Origin: Amoebophrya sp. A120 | Lineage: Eukaryota; Sar; Dinophyceae; Syndiniales; Amoebophryaceae | Direction of reading: 5' to 3' | Assembly: GCA_905178155.1 (NCBI GenBank) | Contig: CAJINV010000007.1 | Location: forward strand, 4,490,258 to 4,554,257 | Length of the DNA stretch: 64,000 bases | Shown: piece by piece, positions 48,803 through 59,428 of the stretch | Position numbering within the stretch: the stretch's first letter is position 1 | How the letters are laid out: every line of letters begins with the position of its first letter | Notes under the pieces: generated by a model | Seen by the model: the letters and a program-made list of their open reading frames with translations, nothing else | What the model was told of the DNA's origin: nothing | The model's database searches: none | Position numbers and translations under genes: made by a program

Positions 48803-49819
48803 CTAAATCGCAAAAGTTTTTGCCTGCGCCTGCCAGAATTCTGGTTTGCCGTCTAGAATGTCGAATGTCATGCAGACGTGTTTCTCAATGTCTTCAATTT
48901 GTGGCACCGTCATTCCCGCCAAAAGCCTGTCCCATTCCGTTACGGTTTCTGTACCATGCCCGACCTCTTGCGCCGCGCCCCGCAAAAACTCCCGGACCCT
49001 CGCTTGGCAGCCATGCAACGAAGCGACCACTTCCTTTCCGTCCTCGTTGTTGGTGTTGAGGTTCAGTTCCGGAAAGAACAGGTTCATGATCGACGGATAG
49101 TCGTGCAACGCCGATTGTAAATGTCTGGCGGCGACGAGCAAGCGTTTGCCGAGCTGGTCCGTTAGATGATTCTGCAAAGTGAGTAAAGAACTCTGCTGCG
49201 GTCCAAAAAAATCTGCTCCAGCAGCCCCTGGAGGTGGCGGGAGGCCATCTGCTGCTCCCTGGTGTGTATCATGATTTATTTTCCCTGCACTTGAAGACGG
49301 AAAGAGTAGCCCTTGCTCTTCCAACACGGCTCTCTGCATTATGAAACTGCACAACTCGCTCTTCTTCATCATGCATCAAAACGCCAAACCCAATTTCTCT
49401 TCGTAGAAATGTTTGCATGACAAACTTCTCCAAAAAGTAGCCCAAACAATACGAAACTCGCCGATGCAGCCATACACATGATCAGGCTTGTTCGTGTTTT
49501 TACTCGTTGTTGGCGTTTTTGTTGTTGTTCATATAATTGCCCTCCAGATGAGTGTTCAGATGAACGTTGTGCACTCTCGTCATATGAATTCCCACTTTCT
49601 CGACCACCAGGTCGAGCTGTGTCAAATAGATCGGCCTCAGTGTGCGGATCAGCCACTGCACTTCCGCATACACCGACCTTTTCTTCACGTCGTTGTTCAC
49701 TATCATCAAGTTGGAACAGCTCCGGGCGATCTCATCTACCGGCGTGGAACTCCTGTGGTGACGTTCTCGGATATCAAAACGAAAGATCCCCCCTCGTCCC
49801 CATACACGAAACAAAGCCG
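48803..49819 (-). CDS. Unknown intracellular protein (5' end unresolved)
   Basis: Two exons, 49504-49819 and 48803-49346, join through a 157-nt GT-AG intron to about 286 codons (N-N-D-F-I-M-Q-R-A-V). The first exon follows a CATTAG acceptor and has no ATG near its start. The true 5' end may lie near 49860-49925 (an ATG run at 49912-49923) or within the assembly gap. The product is helix-rich (KKRSVYAEVQWLIRTLRPIY, LTLQNHLTDQLGKRLLVAAR, VTEWDRLLAGMTVPQIEDIE). No membrane span, no recognised domain. The intron carries the GCATGACAAA motif seen inside introners. Confidence 0.6.
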
Positions 49820-50046
49820 CTAATGCTGCTGGATTTTTTGAGTACGCATAAGCTCTGTCTTGCAGTAAAAAGGGACTGCGCGACGCATACCCTCAGCCTG
49901 ATTAGGAGCGTCATCATCATCATGTAGTGGACACCCGCACCCAGCGCCACAGGTCAAGGATCCCCTCCCCGGGGGGTGGGCGAGGAAGCACTTTCGGCGA
50001 CCTCAACATACAAAAGCCGAGCGCTACCACGGCAAGTCGCCCCAAT

Positions 50047-50524
50047 NNNNNNNNNNNNNNNNNNNNNNNNNNNNNNNNNNNNNNNNNNNNNNNNNNNNNN
50101 NNNNNNNNNNNNNNNNNNNNNNNNNNNNNNNNNNNNNNNNNNNNNNNNNNNNNNNNNNNNNNNNNNNNNNNNNNNNNNNNNNNNNNNNNNNNNNNNNNNN
50201 NNNNNNNNNNNNNNNNNNNNNNNNNNNNNNNNNNNNNNNNNNNNNNNNNNNNNNNNNNNNNNNNNNNNNNNNNNNNNNNNNNNNNNNNNNNNNNNNNNNN
50301 NNNNNNNNNNNNNNNNNNNNNNNNNNNNNNNNNNNNNNNNNNNNNNNNNNNNNNNNNNNNNNNNNNNNNNNNNNNNNNNNNNNNNNNNNNNNNNNNNNNN
50401 NNNNNNNNNNNNNNNNNNNNNNNNNNNNNNNNNNNNNNNNNNNNNNNNNNNNNNNNNNNNNNNNNNNNNNNNNNNNNNNNNNNNNNNNNNNNNNNNNNNN
50501 NNNNNNNNNNNNNNNNNNNNNNNN
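50047..50524. other. Assembly gap (478 N)
   Basis: A run of undetermined bases. Open frames that appear to cross it are artefacts. Confidence 1.
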
Positions 50525-50903
50525 GGGCGCCTCAGAAGGGCGCCCCTTTTGCCGGCTCCCCTGCGTCGTTTTATCAAGTGCGAATCGATAGTTTTCGACC
50601 GGGCTTGTTTGCCGCAAACGCCCCGGCCGCTTGATAAGTGAAAACTTTTTATGCTCAAAAACACTTCCGGCCGCTTGAAAACTGCCGGTCGTTTTGCTGT
50701 CTGGCTGGCAAAAAAACTCCCTGATTAGAACCGTTCGGTGACCTCACTACATACCAACCAGTCGGGAGCGTGGCCTGAGGGCGGTGTAGGTGTTTAGCAT
50801 GACAAATGCCTGCCCTGCCGACAAGCAGCATGAGAAAATCTCCTCCATGACCATGACGTGGCGCACACCTCCGCCCTTGCCTTCTTGTAAGAGCGGGGTG
50901 TGA
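50525..50903. other. 3' flank of the 2448-aa gene
   Basis: Contains GGGCGCCTCAGAAGGGCGCCC, a short hairpin, directly at the gap edge, a twice-used CGGCCGCTTGA word (about 50626 and 50669), and one GCATGACAAAT motif at about 50797. No gene. Confidence 0.5.
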
Positions 50904-53900
50904 TCAGGAATCTGCATCCCAGATTTCCCTTTTGAATCTGGGGAGGGGCAGGGGCGGGGATTTTTCCTCACAATATCGGAGCATGGACGAGGACTCTGGA
51001 GCCACGTCTCTGCGCCTTCCTTGGCTGTCCCGGTCCCGCACATCAGCGGCTTCTTGCTGGTCTCGTTGACCACCACCAGCAGCTGCCCCAGATTTTTTTT
51101 TTTCAGGACCGTCGCTACCAGAAGCGAGATCTTTGCTCCCCATTCTCGACGAAGTGGATGGGCCCTGCTTGTAGTTGTGCGCCGGCCACAGCAGCTGATG
51201 CACACGACCTGCTCGTGAAGTTGGTACAACTGGAGTGCCGGTAGTGTCGCTGCAAGTGACGACCATTGCGTTGAATGAATCGAGCAGGAGGTGCAGAAAG
51301 ACAGAAAGGACGGAGTGGTGTTGGTCCAGAAAAAAGTTCAGATCCGAAGTGACCTGCACCTGGTTAGAAACAATGTCAGCAGGAGCAGGAGCAGCTGCGC
51401 TGGTCCTCGAAGTCGTGCCATTAGAAGTTGGACTGGCGGAGGTTGGTAGGCCTCCTGAAGCTGATAGTCCAGAAGCAGCTTGTTCTACTGGTGCACAACT
51501 TCCCACAGGAGCCCGCCCGCCCCGGAGCCCGGCACCTCCTACCGAGCTACCTTGTTCATCTCCAGCCTGGGCAGCAGTCGCCGCTTGCTGGGTCCTCGTT
51601 GTTCTAGGTACGAAATTTTGTTCGTTGCCCGTCGTGGTTGTCAAGAAGGACAGGAAACCCTGCACGAAGGCATTCGCGTGTCCGGGTTGGTAATTGGAAT
51701 TCCGCGAACCGTACGCCTGATGATACACATCGTTGAAGGCCCCGGACCATAACTGCGTGAGGCCGTAAACCAGGCATAACGCCTGCGAAGCCTGGTTTGG
51801 GGTGCGGGTCGTGCGGGAACTCTGGCTGGAGTAGTTGTCCCAGAAACGAATGATACGGGCCAGCTCGCCCTGGCGGTTTCTTGCCAAGTCAAACACGAGC
51901 TCTGCGATGACAACGCTTGCGTGCTCTTTGTCCTCGTACGCGTCTTCGATCAGGAGAAGCTCCTTGAAGTAACTACCGTCCTCTGGGATGCTCGCACCGT
52001 CGAACATGTCCAAAGCCTCTTTCCAAGCGGTGTGTTGCGCCGCGGTCACAAAACCGACTTCCTGGACAGCCATGCGGAAGCTTCGGATCATGAGCGCAAA
52101 GGGAGTGCTCCCATCTCGATCCCGATCGGCACGCTTCAAAATGTTGGGATTAATACTTTTGAGCTGCTCGTCATGGAGACGTCGAGGCGGGTCGCTGTAG
52201 CTGGTGCCAGAAGAAGATGACAGGACGGAGGCGAAGGAATGACTACGACCCAGGTGCTGGTGACGCTGCACCCCAATCGCCAGACTGACGAGAGGTCTGC
52301 TGGTGTGCTGATACCGTCCGGCGGTAGAACTAGTTGAGTTACTGCTGCTCCTCCGCCCGGCGCTCGGGACGCTACCGGGCCTCCCGCGGGGCCCCTCTTG
52401 GTCCGACCAGTACGTGTGCTCGAAATTTTGATTATCGGCACTAGGATTTGTCGCTTTTCCCTGCTGCTGCAGCACTTCCAGGACAACTTTCGCAAATTTA
52501 ACCCGGTGCTCGAAGCCACAGGTGGCCTCGTCAAAGATCAGCCACGGGTACTTATCCTCAGCCAGGCGTGAGTGCTGGTATTGTTCTTCATCTTGCTCGG
52601 TAAAATTCAGAATATCCTCCGCTGTTCCACCTTGGTTATCAACGTCCGAGCTCGCATTTCTAGTCCTCGCTTCAAATTCGTCATCCAGCGTAAAGTGCAA
52701 ATACTGCTGACTGCCAAAGATGATGTGCAGTAAGTTACCGTGGTACTCAGCTTCTTCAGACTTCTGAGGGTAATTATCCTCGTCCCGGGGTAATAAAGGT
52801 AAAGCTGTTCGTGCTTCCGCTTCATTATTCGCCAAAAAGGGATCCAGAATCAGTGACGGCTTGAGTTGCAGCAGAATTCGTAGCATCTCCGGATCTAACT
52901 CTGCGCACGTGTAGCTACCGGAAGGACGACCGTTTTGCAGAAGCTGCTCGCCCTCGTAGAAAGAACCTTCCGATGCAGAATCGGACGAAATGGAAATAAA
53001 ACTGCCCAGCGCGCTGCGTGTAGTACTTGGATCATGTTGGTGCAACTCCTGGTCCGCTTCAGGTTCAGACGGCTGAGCCGCTTCCGCAGCATGAAACTGC
53101 TCGACTTGCACGGCATGCTGTTCATGATATTCCTCCGCAGCAGACGCTAGCTGCACACGAGCAGACACTGCCCACGGAAGATCTCGATCCTCCTCGTGGT
53201 GTCGTTCTATCTGCCTGCTTGGGAACACCGGCGCGGGCACTCCTGGAGGTGGAGAAAATACACACGGCTGCTGCACTAAAGGGTCATCCATCACAACTTC
53301 ATCTTCGCCTATGACAGGCGTCGCGCTGCGCGGCGGTCCCAGTATTCCGGTTCGAAGGGAGGCGTCCAACCAACGGCAACGCTGGGGAACAGCTCCTGCT
53401 GGAACGGAATCTGTATCTGAAGCGGGTGGCACTACTGCCCCCGCTGCCAACCGTACTAAAGGTGTGCAAAGCGTTGGCCCGTCCGTGGGTGGCGGGGACG
53501 AGGAGGTCGCACTCGTCGGGATCATCGGAATCATTGGCCTGCCGGTGTGAGGGACGCTTAGATATGTACTATCGTGGGCGCCGGAAGACGATGAGGAAGG
53601 AGAACGACGCGCGGCCGAGGGAGGTACTACCGGAGGACTTGTAAAACTTTCATGACACGGTATCGGCAGTGCCAGGGCGTCAAGAATGTGAGGTCCGGCA
53701 CGACTGCCGGACGCTCCGCCTAAACAAGCTGCAGTATCGCTGCGAGCTGGAGCAGGGGCTAGCAGAACTTGCTGCCGCTCAGCCGCGGTGCCGTGAATCT
53801 CCCCGCTCAGAACGAGTCTCTCGAATGCCTTGCTCAAAGCCCCTTCTGCAGCTTCGCCCTCTCGGTGTCCATATTCAGAGCTGGCGCAGCTCTCTTCATC

Positions 53901-56900
53901 ATTCTCGGACGAGTAAACGCCGCCGCCTCTGTCGTCCACAAGCTGTGGTGCGCTAGCAGTGCTTCGTGACACGATGAGGCCAGGATGTAGGTCGTGAATG
54001 TTGACCCTTTCTTGTTTATTCTGCTTGTGAAGGAGACGAGCCTTGTCAAGTAGATGAGCACGTCTCAGAAGATCTTGCCGCTGCGCCGCGTCTTGTGGCC
54101 GCGGGGGACCTGCGATCGGTTCAAAGGTTTCTTCTTGGTAGTGGTACTGGAAACCACTCGCTGTCGCTGCATTTCGACGGTGAAAACGAGAAGCGCTTCT
54201 TTCCTCCTGCTGCTCGCCGACAGAAGTCGTTGTTCCGAAAGCCAATCCACCCGCCGAGAAGGGCAGGGCATTAGCACTGTCAGCTTCCTCTTCTTCATCA
54301 CTTGGAGCTGGACCGGAATCGTCTTCATCGTCATCAAACAGCGTATCGAGTAGTGCACCCGCCAATGGATCTTCGGGAATACCTGGATCGCCGCTGACAT
54401 GAACATGATACTCTTCCTGCATCAGGGGATGTTCCGCTCTAGTAGCCGCGTACTGGTGACCAGCAGGCGCAAGACCACTACCGACTTGCACCGTGGCATT
54501 GGCGGTTTTCAGTTTTTCCAGGAGGGTTGTATTTCCCTTGATCTGGTGCTTCCAAAAGGAATCATCTTCACGAGTCGCAGGAACTATAACAGCTCCTGCT
54601 CCTGTGCCGCTGTCCACAGAAGACCGTCTAGAGTCTGCGGGCGATTCGCTCGGTGATACGGACAGAGTCTTTTGCTTTTCCCAAAGCAAGCTCCCTCTCT
54701 CTGATATCGCGTCCACTTCGGGAGATGACACAGTCCGGGAGGACCTCGGTCCGGCCGCGGCGTGGCTCTCGGTGTGCCAGGCGCCGAAGAGGTAAAACAG
54801 CTCCGGCTTCAGAAAGCTCGGCGTCTGCAGATCTGCGAACGTAACGTGGTGAATGCCCGCGTAGTCCAGCATCTCCATTTCGAAGACTCGCAGGGATTTT
54901 TCCGGGAGGTCCTGCAGGTGCAGTTTCGGCAAAATCCAGTGCTTCAGCAAGTGCAAATGCTCGTCAATGATGTTGGTCAGCAGTGCGGTCTTAAACGTCA
55001 GGGTGCCGTTGGAGAGGTGGATCTGCTGTTCTTGCTGAGCTCGCAAATCCGCAATGTGCTTCAGCGACTTTCGCAACACCGCTTGCAGCTCGGAGTGCGC
55101 GAGCCAGTCGTCCTCGGTCGGCACCGCGGAAAGAAGGATGCTCACCATTTCACTATCGTTCTGCAAGATCGCGTATTCGAGAAGGTTGTTCTGGATGAAA
55201 AGCTCGGCGTTAGTACTATTTGCAGCAGCAGCTCTTACCGATCGGCCTTGTAGCTTTCGAGAACCTGCTGGTGTCTCTTTCGATTTCTCTCTTGTAGAAG
55301 TTCCCTCCTTCTGGTGCTCTGCATGCAGTGGTCCATCCACAATGTCTGGCAGGGCCGATAAGTCGGCGCCTGTAACATTATTTCTGGTCACAATCGGCGC
55401 GCGCTTCGGGTTAAACAAGTCCGCCCCGTGCGCTAGACAGGCCTTGACGGCACTCCTGTTTCTGAATTTCACGGAGATGCCCAGAATGTCGTCGTGCGGA
55501 AGCTGGCGCGCGCCCGTGGCGTCGGGTGGAAACTTGTTTTCACGAAGGTGATAGATGACGGACCGAAGCCAGACTTCCTGCTTGACGTGCGGAAGGGCCA
55601 CGGAATTGCTGAAGCTGACAGTCGGTATTTTTGCGGGACGGGTTTGGTGTCTCTGCCGGAGTCCTCCGGGAGTCCCAACGACACCGTCAAGGTCGGTACC
55701 GGCATCTTCTTCACTGTCACTATCACTCTCGTCCGAGATGTCGGCCTTCGCAGCTGCCGCCGCGGCCGCAGCTGTTCTCGCCCTGCGTGCGACAATATCT
55801 GCTGTCGCCGGTGGTTCTTCTGTGGACGATGACAGCTCCGCTTCACTAGAAGTGCCAGCTATCAATGCTGGCATTGCCAGGAGATAGCGCGTATCTAACA
55901 TGAGCCCTGCTCTTTCCTGTTCGTGCTGGGCATCTATGATCTTTTCCACAATTTCAAAAGACAAACAGAATCTGCGCTTCTGATGCGGTTCCGGCCTGAT
56001 TGTTTCGGGACGATTTTCTGTACTGGGCTCTGTATCTGTTCCTTTTCTCTCCGGTGCAGCGAAAAGGGCCAAAATTGGAAGGTCGTACACATAGGGAACT
56101 CCGTTCTCCCAGGAAGTAGGAACAAAAGCAGGATCCTTCGTAGTCGCTGTGCTGCGGCCGACGTTTCGGGGAGCGTTGGCGGGAGCAGATGGCGACGATG
56201 ACAAAACGAACGCCTCTTTTTCCAAAACCTTCCAGAACTCGGTTTCGGGCCAGCTCATGCGCATTTTTGTAAAGATCGCGTGCGTCGTGGCGTAGTCGAT
56301 TTCTTCGATGTCGCCTTGATCCTCTTCAAGCGGCGCCGCCTGGGTAACATCCCAGCCAAAGTCCATCTCCTGTCGCCTGCTTTCTTGCCTTGCGCACTCC
56401 TCAGCCAGTTTCAGCTGCACTAACCGCATAAATTGCCAAATTGGTGTGAAAGCCGGCAGAAGATTTATTTCGAAGGTTAGAGCCGTAGTTCCACAGGGTC
56501 CGTAGTATTGATCATCAAGATCATCGTCCGCGCTATCTTCATCCCGAGACGAGACCGAAGGCCAAGCCGATGACGAGGACTTGTGAAATAATTCTTCCTG
56601 CCCAAGGAGCTTTGCCTTAATTTCAACCGTAAACAGCTCTGGCAGTTGGTCATTCATTTTTCCATGCCGCACTTCCTGCTGTTGCTGTCGTCCAGGGATT
56701 GCAGCTCCCGCACCGTAGTGCCCCGTTCCTGTATTGGCTACGGTCGGCTCGATTAATGGATTTGTCGTTCCAGCAGTAGGAGACGCTGTGCCCGTGCGCT
56801 GGGCGGACGATGAACTACCAGCGTCGTCTACTACTATCGTTTCACTTCTACTTGCTGCAGACCCAGACCCCGGAGTGGAATCGCTTTGCTGGTGCGCTCG

Positions 56901-58250
56901 AGGCGTCGTACCATCCGCGGTCCCAGCTGCTATGCGGGGGTGGACCACATTTGCGTGATGTGCTACGTCTGACAGTACTGGTCCCCCCGCCTCCAGCCTT
57001 CGCGCATCCCACCAGGATGGCTCAGGTTCAGGCTGTGGCTGCGGAGGCGGACGTTGACCCCATTGTTGAAGAGGGCGGCCGAAGACGTTATGAAATGAGT
57101 TCGGGAACACAGCATCTACCCCCGCGGGATGTTGCTGTTGGCCTCCTCGTCCATATGCTCCTGCTAGAGGTCGGACCGGCCAAGGCTGCCGCCCTCTGGT
57201 TTGAAAGTCGCTGCTACTGCTGGTTGCACTTGTTCCGCGTGAGGAGGTCGAGGGGCTGGCAAATTGTAAAACTTGCGACGACCCACCACCACCACGACCG
57301 CGACCCCCCATGGCGTAGAGAAGCGGAGGTGGTGTGTTGGTTGTGAGTCCTGTTGCAAGCAGCTCATCCGGCCCCTGGTTGGACAGCGAGTCTCGCGTGT
57401 GTGTAGCTGCACTGTCTTGCAACGAGGACAGCATGCTGTTACTGCTACCTGTTCGGTACATGGGTGTGTTTGGGTGCGAAGACCCCCCCGAGCTTGGGTA
57501 GGCCGGACCAGCAAACGGCCAGTCTTGACCATATTGATCATGTGGTCGTTCCAGCAAAAGGCGACCGCGTGTGGCGGCCGCGGATGACGAGTTGTAGCTG
57601 TTGGGCCTGCTCCCACTCCCGCTCCTGCTAGTGCTTTCTCCAACAGAAGGTCGTCCGTCGAACTCTTCATTGTAATAATATCCTCTTTGCCGCGCGGCCA
57701 GCGCGGAAGATTCTCCGGGACCGAGGGGTCCGCCTCCGCTCGGTCGCCCCTGTCGGGAACGAATTAGTACAGGTGTGGTTGTACTAGTACCAGGAAGATC
57801 TTCACGCGGAGCAGCTCCACGACCGTCAGCACCGGCTAGAGCTTGACGATGCCCGTTCCGAGCTGCATCCTCCACGGCAACTGCATCATTGCTGGGACGA
57901 TCACTGCTGGCACCAGCAGACAGAAGTCCGGTCGGTTGTCGTAGGTGGTGCGTCTCTCCTGGTACAGACGACACCGCGGAAGAAACGCGCTCGGCTGCAG
58001 CCTCGAGCTGTAGTAACTCGCCTGGGTTATAATCATATGGAGGCACAACGTCGTCGTGGTGGTGCGCAGAAGTCGTGTAGGCCGCGTTATCGACCAGGAC
58101 CCGCGCATCGCCAACATCGGCTTTCTTCTGGAGCGCGAGACCGTCGGCAATGTTAATGTAAGCAAAGGATAAAATAGAAATAAATTTCAAAGTGGAAAAT
58201 CCACCGGTAGAAACGAAGGCGTAAAGCATTCTCAGTTGAGGCGCCATCAT
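50904..58250 (-). CDS. 2448-aa single-exon low-complexity protein with ankyrin-like segments
   Basis: The ATG is at 58250 (MMAPQLRMLYAFVSTGGFST). Hydrophobic KFISILSFAYINIADGLA follows, so a signal peptide or anchor is likely. Long Ser/Gly/Pro/Gln-rich disordered tracts alternate with ordered islands. Ordered parts are around YGPCGTTALTFEINLLPAFT; VKACLAHGADLFN and NLLEYAILQNDSEMVSILLS, which read like ankyrin helices; a helical stretch LTNIIDEHLHLLKHWILPKL; MLRILLQLKPSLILDPFLAN with NLLHIIFGSQQYLHF; and a C-terminal helical region LVFDLARNRQGELARIIRFW. It has no introns, in contrast to its neighbours. The family is unknown; ankyrin-like repeats plus a signal suggest a secreted scaffold, which is inference. 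Confidence 0.75.
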   Translation of the reverse strand: MMAPQLRMLYAFVSTGGFSTLKFISILSFAYINIADGLALQKKADVGDARVLVDNAAYTTSAHHHDDVVPPYDYNPGELLQLEAAAERVSSAVSSVPGETHHLRQPTGLLSAGASSDRPSNDAVAVEDAARNGHRQALAGADGRGAAPREDLPGTSTTTPVLIRSRQGRPSGGGPLGPGESSALAARQRGYYYNEEFDGRPSVGESTSRSGSGSRPNSYNSSSAAATRGRLLLERPHDQYGQDWPFAGPAYPSSGGSSHPNTPMYRTGSSNSMLSSLQDSAATHTRDSLSNQGPDELLATGLTTNTPPPLLYAMGGRGRGGGGSSQVLQFASPSTSSRGTSATSSSSDFQTRGRQPWPVRPLAGAYGRGGQQQHPAGVDAVFPNSFHNVFGRPLQQWGQRPPPQPQPEPEPSWWDARRLEAGGPVLSDVAHHANVVHPRIAAGTADGTTPRAHQQSDSTPGSGSAASRSETIVVDDAGSSSSAQRTGTASPTAGTTNPLIEPTVANTGTGHYGAGAAIPGRQQQQEVRHGKMNDQLPELFTVEIKAKLLGQEELFHKSSSSAWPSVSSRDEDSADDDLDDQYYGPCGTTALTFEINLLPAFTPIWQFMRLVQLKLAEECARQESRRQEMDFGWDVTQAAPLEEDQGDIEEIDYATTHAIFTKMRMSWPETEFWKVLEKEAFVLSSSPSAPANAPRNVGRSTATTKDPAFVPTSWENGVPYVYDLPILALFAAPERKGTDTEPSTENRPETIRPEPHQKRRFCLSFEIVEKIIDAQHEQERAGLMLDTRYLLAMPALIAGTSSEAELSSSTEEPPATADIVARRARTAAAAAAAAKADISDESDSDSEEDAGTDLDGVVGTPGGLRQRHQTRPAKIPTVSFSNSVALPHVKQEVWLRSVIYHLRENKFPPDATGARQLPHDDILGISVKFRNRSAVKACLAHGADLFNPKRAPIVTRNNVTGADLSALPDIVDGPLHAEHQKEGTSTREKSKETPAGSRKLQGRSVRAAAANSTNAELFIQNNLLEYAILQNDSEMVSILLSAVPTEDDWLAHSELQAVLRKSLKHIADLRAQQEQQIHLSNGTLTFKTALLTNIIDEHLHLLKHWILPKLHLQDLPEKSLRVFEMEMLDYAGIHHVTFADLQTPSFLKPELFYLFGAWHTESHAAAGPRSSRTVSSPEVDAISERGSLLWEKQKTLSVSPSESPADSRRSSVDSGTGAGAVIVPATREDDSFWKHQIKGNTTLLEKLKTANATVQVGSGLAPAGHQYAATRAEHPLMQEEYHVHVSGDPGIPEDPLAGALLDTLFDDDEDDSGPAPSDEEEEADSANALPFSAGGLAFGTTTSVGEQQEERSASRFHRRNAATASGFQYHYQEETFEPIAGPPRPQDAAQRQDLLRRAHLLDKARLLHKQNKQERVNIHDLHPGLIVSRSTASAPQLVDDRGGGVYSSENDEESCASSEYGHREGEAAEGALSKAFERLVLSGEIHGTAAERQQVLLAPAPARSDTAACLGGASGSRAGPHILDALALPIPCHESFTSPPVVPPSAARRSPSSSSSGAHDSTYLSVPHTGRPMIPMIPTSATSSSPPPTDGPTLCTPLVRLAAGAVVPPASDTDSVPAGAVPQRCRWLDASLRTGILGPPRSATPVIGEDEVVMDDPLVQQPCVFSPPPGVPAPVFPSRQIERHHEEDRDLPWAVSARVQLASAAEEYHEQHAVQVEQFHAAEAAQPSEPEADQELHQHDPSTTRSALGSFISISSDSASEGSFYEGEQLLQNGRPSGSYTCAELDPEMLRILLQLKPSLILDPFLANNEAEARTALPLLPRDEDNYPQKSEEAEYHGNLLHIIFGSQQYLHFTLDDEFEARTRNASSDVDNQGGTAEDILNFTEQDEEQYQHSRLAEDKYPWLIFDEATCGFEHRVKFAKVVLEVLQQQGKATNPSADNQNFEHTYWSDQEGPRGRPGSVPSAGRRSSSNSTSSTAGRYQHTSRPLVSLAIGVQRHQHLGRSHSFASVLSSSSGTSYSDPPRRLHDEQLKSINPNILKRADRDRDGSTPFALMIRSFRMAVQEVGFVTAAQHTAWKEALDMFDGASIPEDGSYFKELLLIEDAYEDKEHASVVIAELVFDLARNRQGELARIIRFWDNYSSQSSRTTRTPNQASQALCLVYGLTQLWSGAFNDVYHQAYGSRNSNYQPGHANAFVQGFLSFLTTTTGNEQNFVPRTTRTQQAATAAQAGDEQGSSVGGAGLRGGRAPVGSCAPVEQAASGLSASGGLPTSASPTSNGTTSRTSAAAPAPADIVSNQVQVTSDLNFFLDQHHSVLSVFLHLLLDSFNAMVVTCSDTTGTPVVPTSRAGRVHQLLWPAHNYKQGPSTSSRMGSKDLASGSDGPEKKKSGAAAGGGQRDQQEAADVRDRDSQGRRRDVAPESSSMLRYCEEKSPPLPLPRFKREIWDADS

Positions 58251-59428
58251 TTTCGTCGCAAGTAAGGAAAAGCAGCTGGCAGCTCTGGTAGAAAAATGTC
58301 AGCCTTTGCTGAAGCCGTGTGGTGGCCCAAAAAAAATTCCGATATTGAAAATCATACACTTCGTTTTACAGTAGTAAGTTGGTTGATCATTGGGCATGTA
58401 GTTACGTACAATTAGAATTTAGTTGTTACAAGATGACGCTTATATATATCTACAGTGATGTCGGCGACACGAAAAAATCTTCAGAATTGAGAGTGATGCT
58501 ATAGCAGCACCTCCCTCATAGACGTGGGAAGCTGATTGATGTTGTTTTTTAGATAAAATTATGAGTATTCGGCTCCACTACTACTTCTAGTTCTATTGGA
58601 GCTACATCAAGCCTCAGTCGCTTTCTTGGCGGTAAGAGTAAAGTATTACTTCTAAAAGATCAACCAGGCGGAGCACGGTCTCGTGGTCACACTTTCATTC
58701 TGAATCCTCTAGCCTCTTGATATCGTCGATCAGCCTCCACCACGGATCATGTTTCATGTTCCAGGAACTCGTTTCAGGAGCGCAAAGAAAGGATCCTGTC
58801 GCGCAGTGGCGCTGGTGATCTCCTTAAGCGACCACGTTGTCCATTGCAAATGCGAAGATCTTACAGTTACAGCTGCTAATAAAGCAGGTCGACACACAGG
58901 GTATCTGATCTTCTTCGACATGATCTTCTTCCCGAAGCAAGTTGAAGTTGTAAATCAATGCGGATGAAGATAAACCTTCTTCCTAAAGATGCCCTTCTAC
59001 TGGTACTGCTGCATCTGACCCTTTGTTTCATGATCGTTACCAGCGCTCCCCGGTGCTACCGTGGCAATTGCAGCCGTCCAAGATCCTCTTATCGGCGTGG
59101 TCACTGGCGTTGTAAGTTTTGGAACACGATAAAATCGCTGCGCGCAGCGTTAACGATAGGCTCTATCGTCCGTACAAGCCGGCGCACAGCAGCCAATATC
59201 GGCTGCTTGTTTGAGAAAAATAAGCTCAAGTTCATTTCTCCTACGGATAACGATGAGTTTAGATGAAATGGAGAGCGTAGTTGAGGAGTTCCAGAGATCA
59301 ACCTTCACCTCAAAAGTTGTTCGTTTAGAAGTGTCGCTTTGAATATGGTAATGTCATGAACTGAGACCTGTGTAGAAGTGTAGTACTACTTACAACGTGC
59401 TCATCTTTTAGAAGCACGGTAGCCAGCA
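58251..59428. other. Intergenic
   Basis: Low-complexity and AT-rich; nothing recognised. Confidence 0.6.

Noticed and set aside
49927-50664. ORFs of about 200-236 codons around the gap
   Set aside because: They are almost entirely undetermined bases and cannot be called coding.
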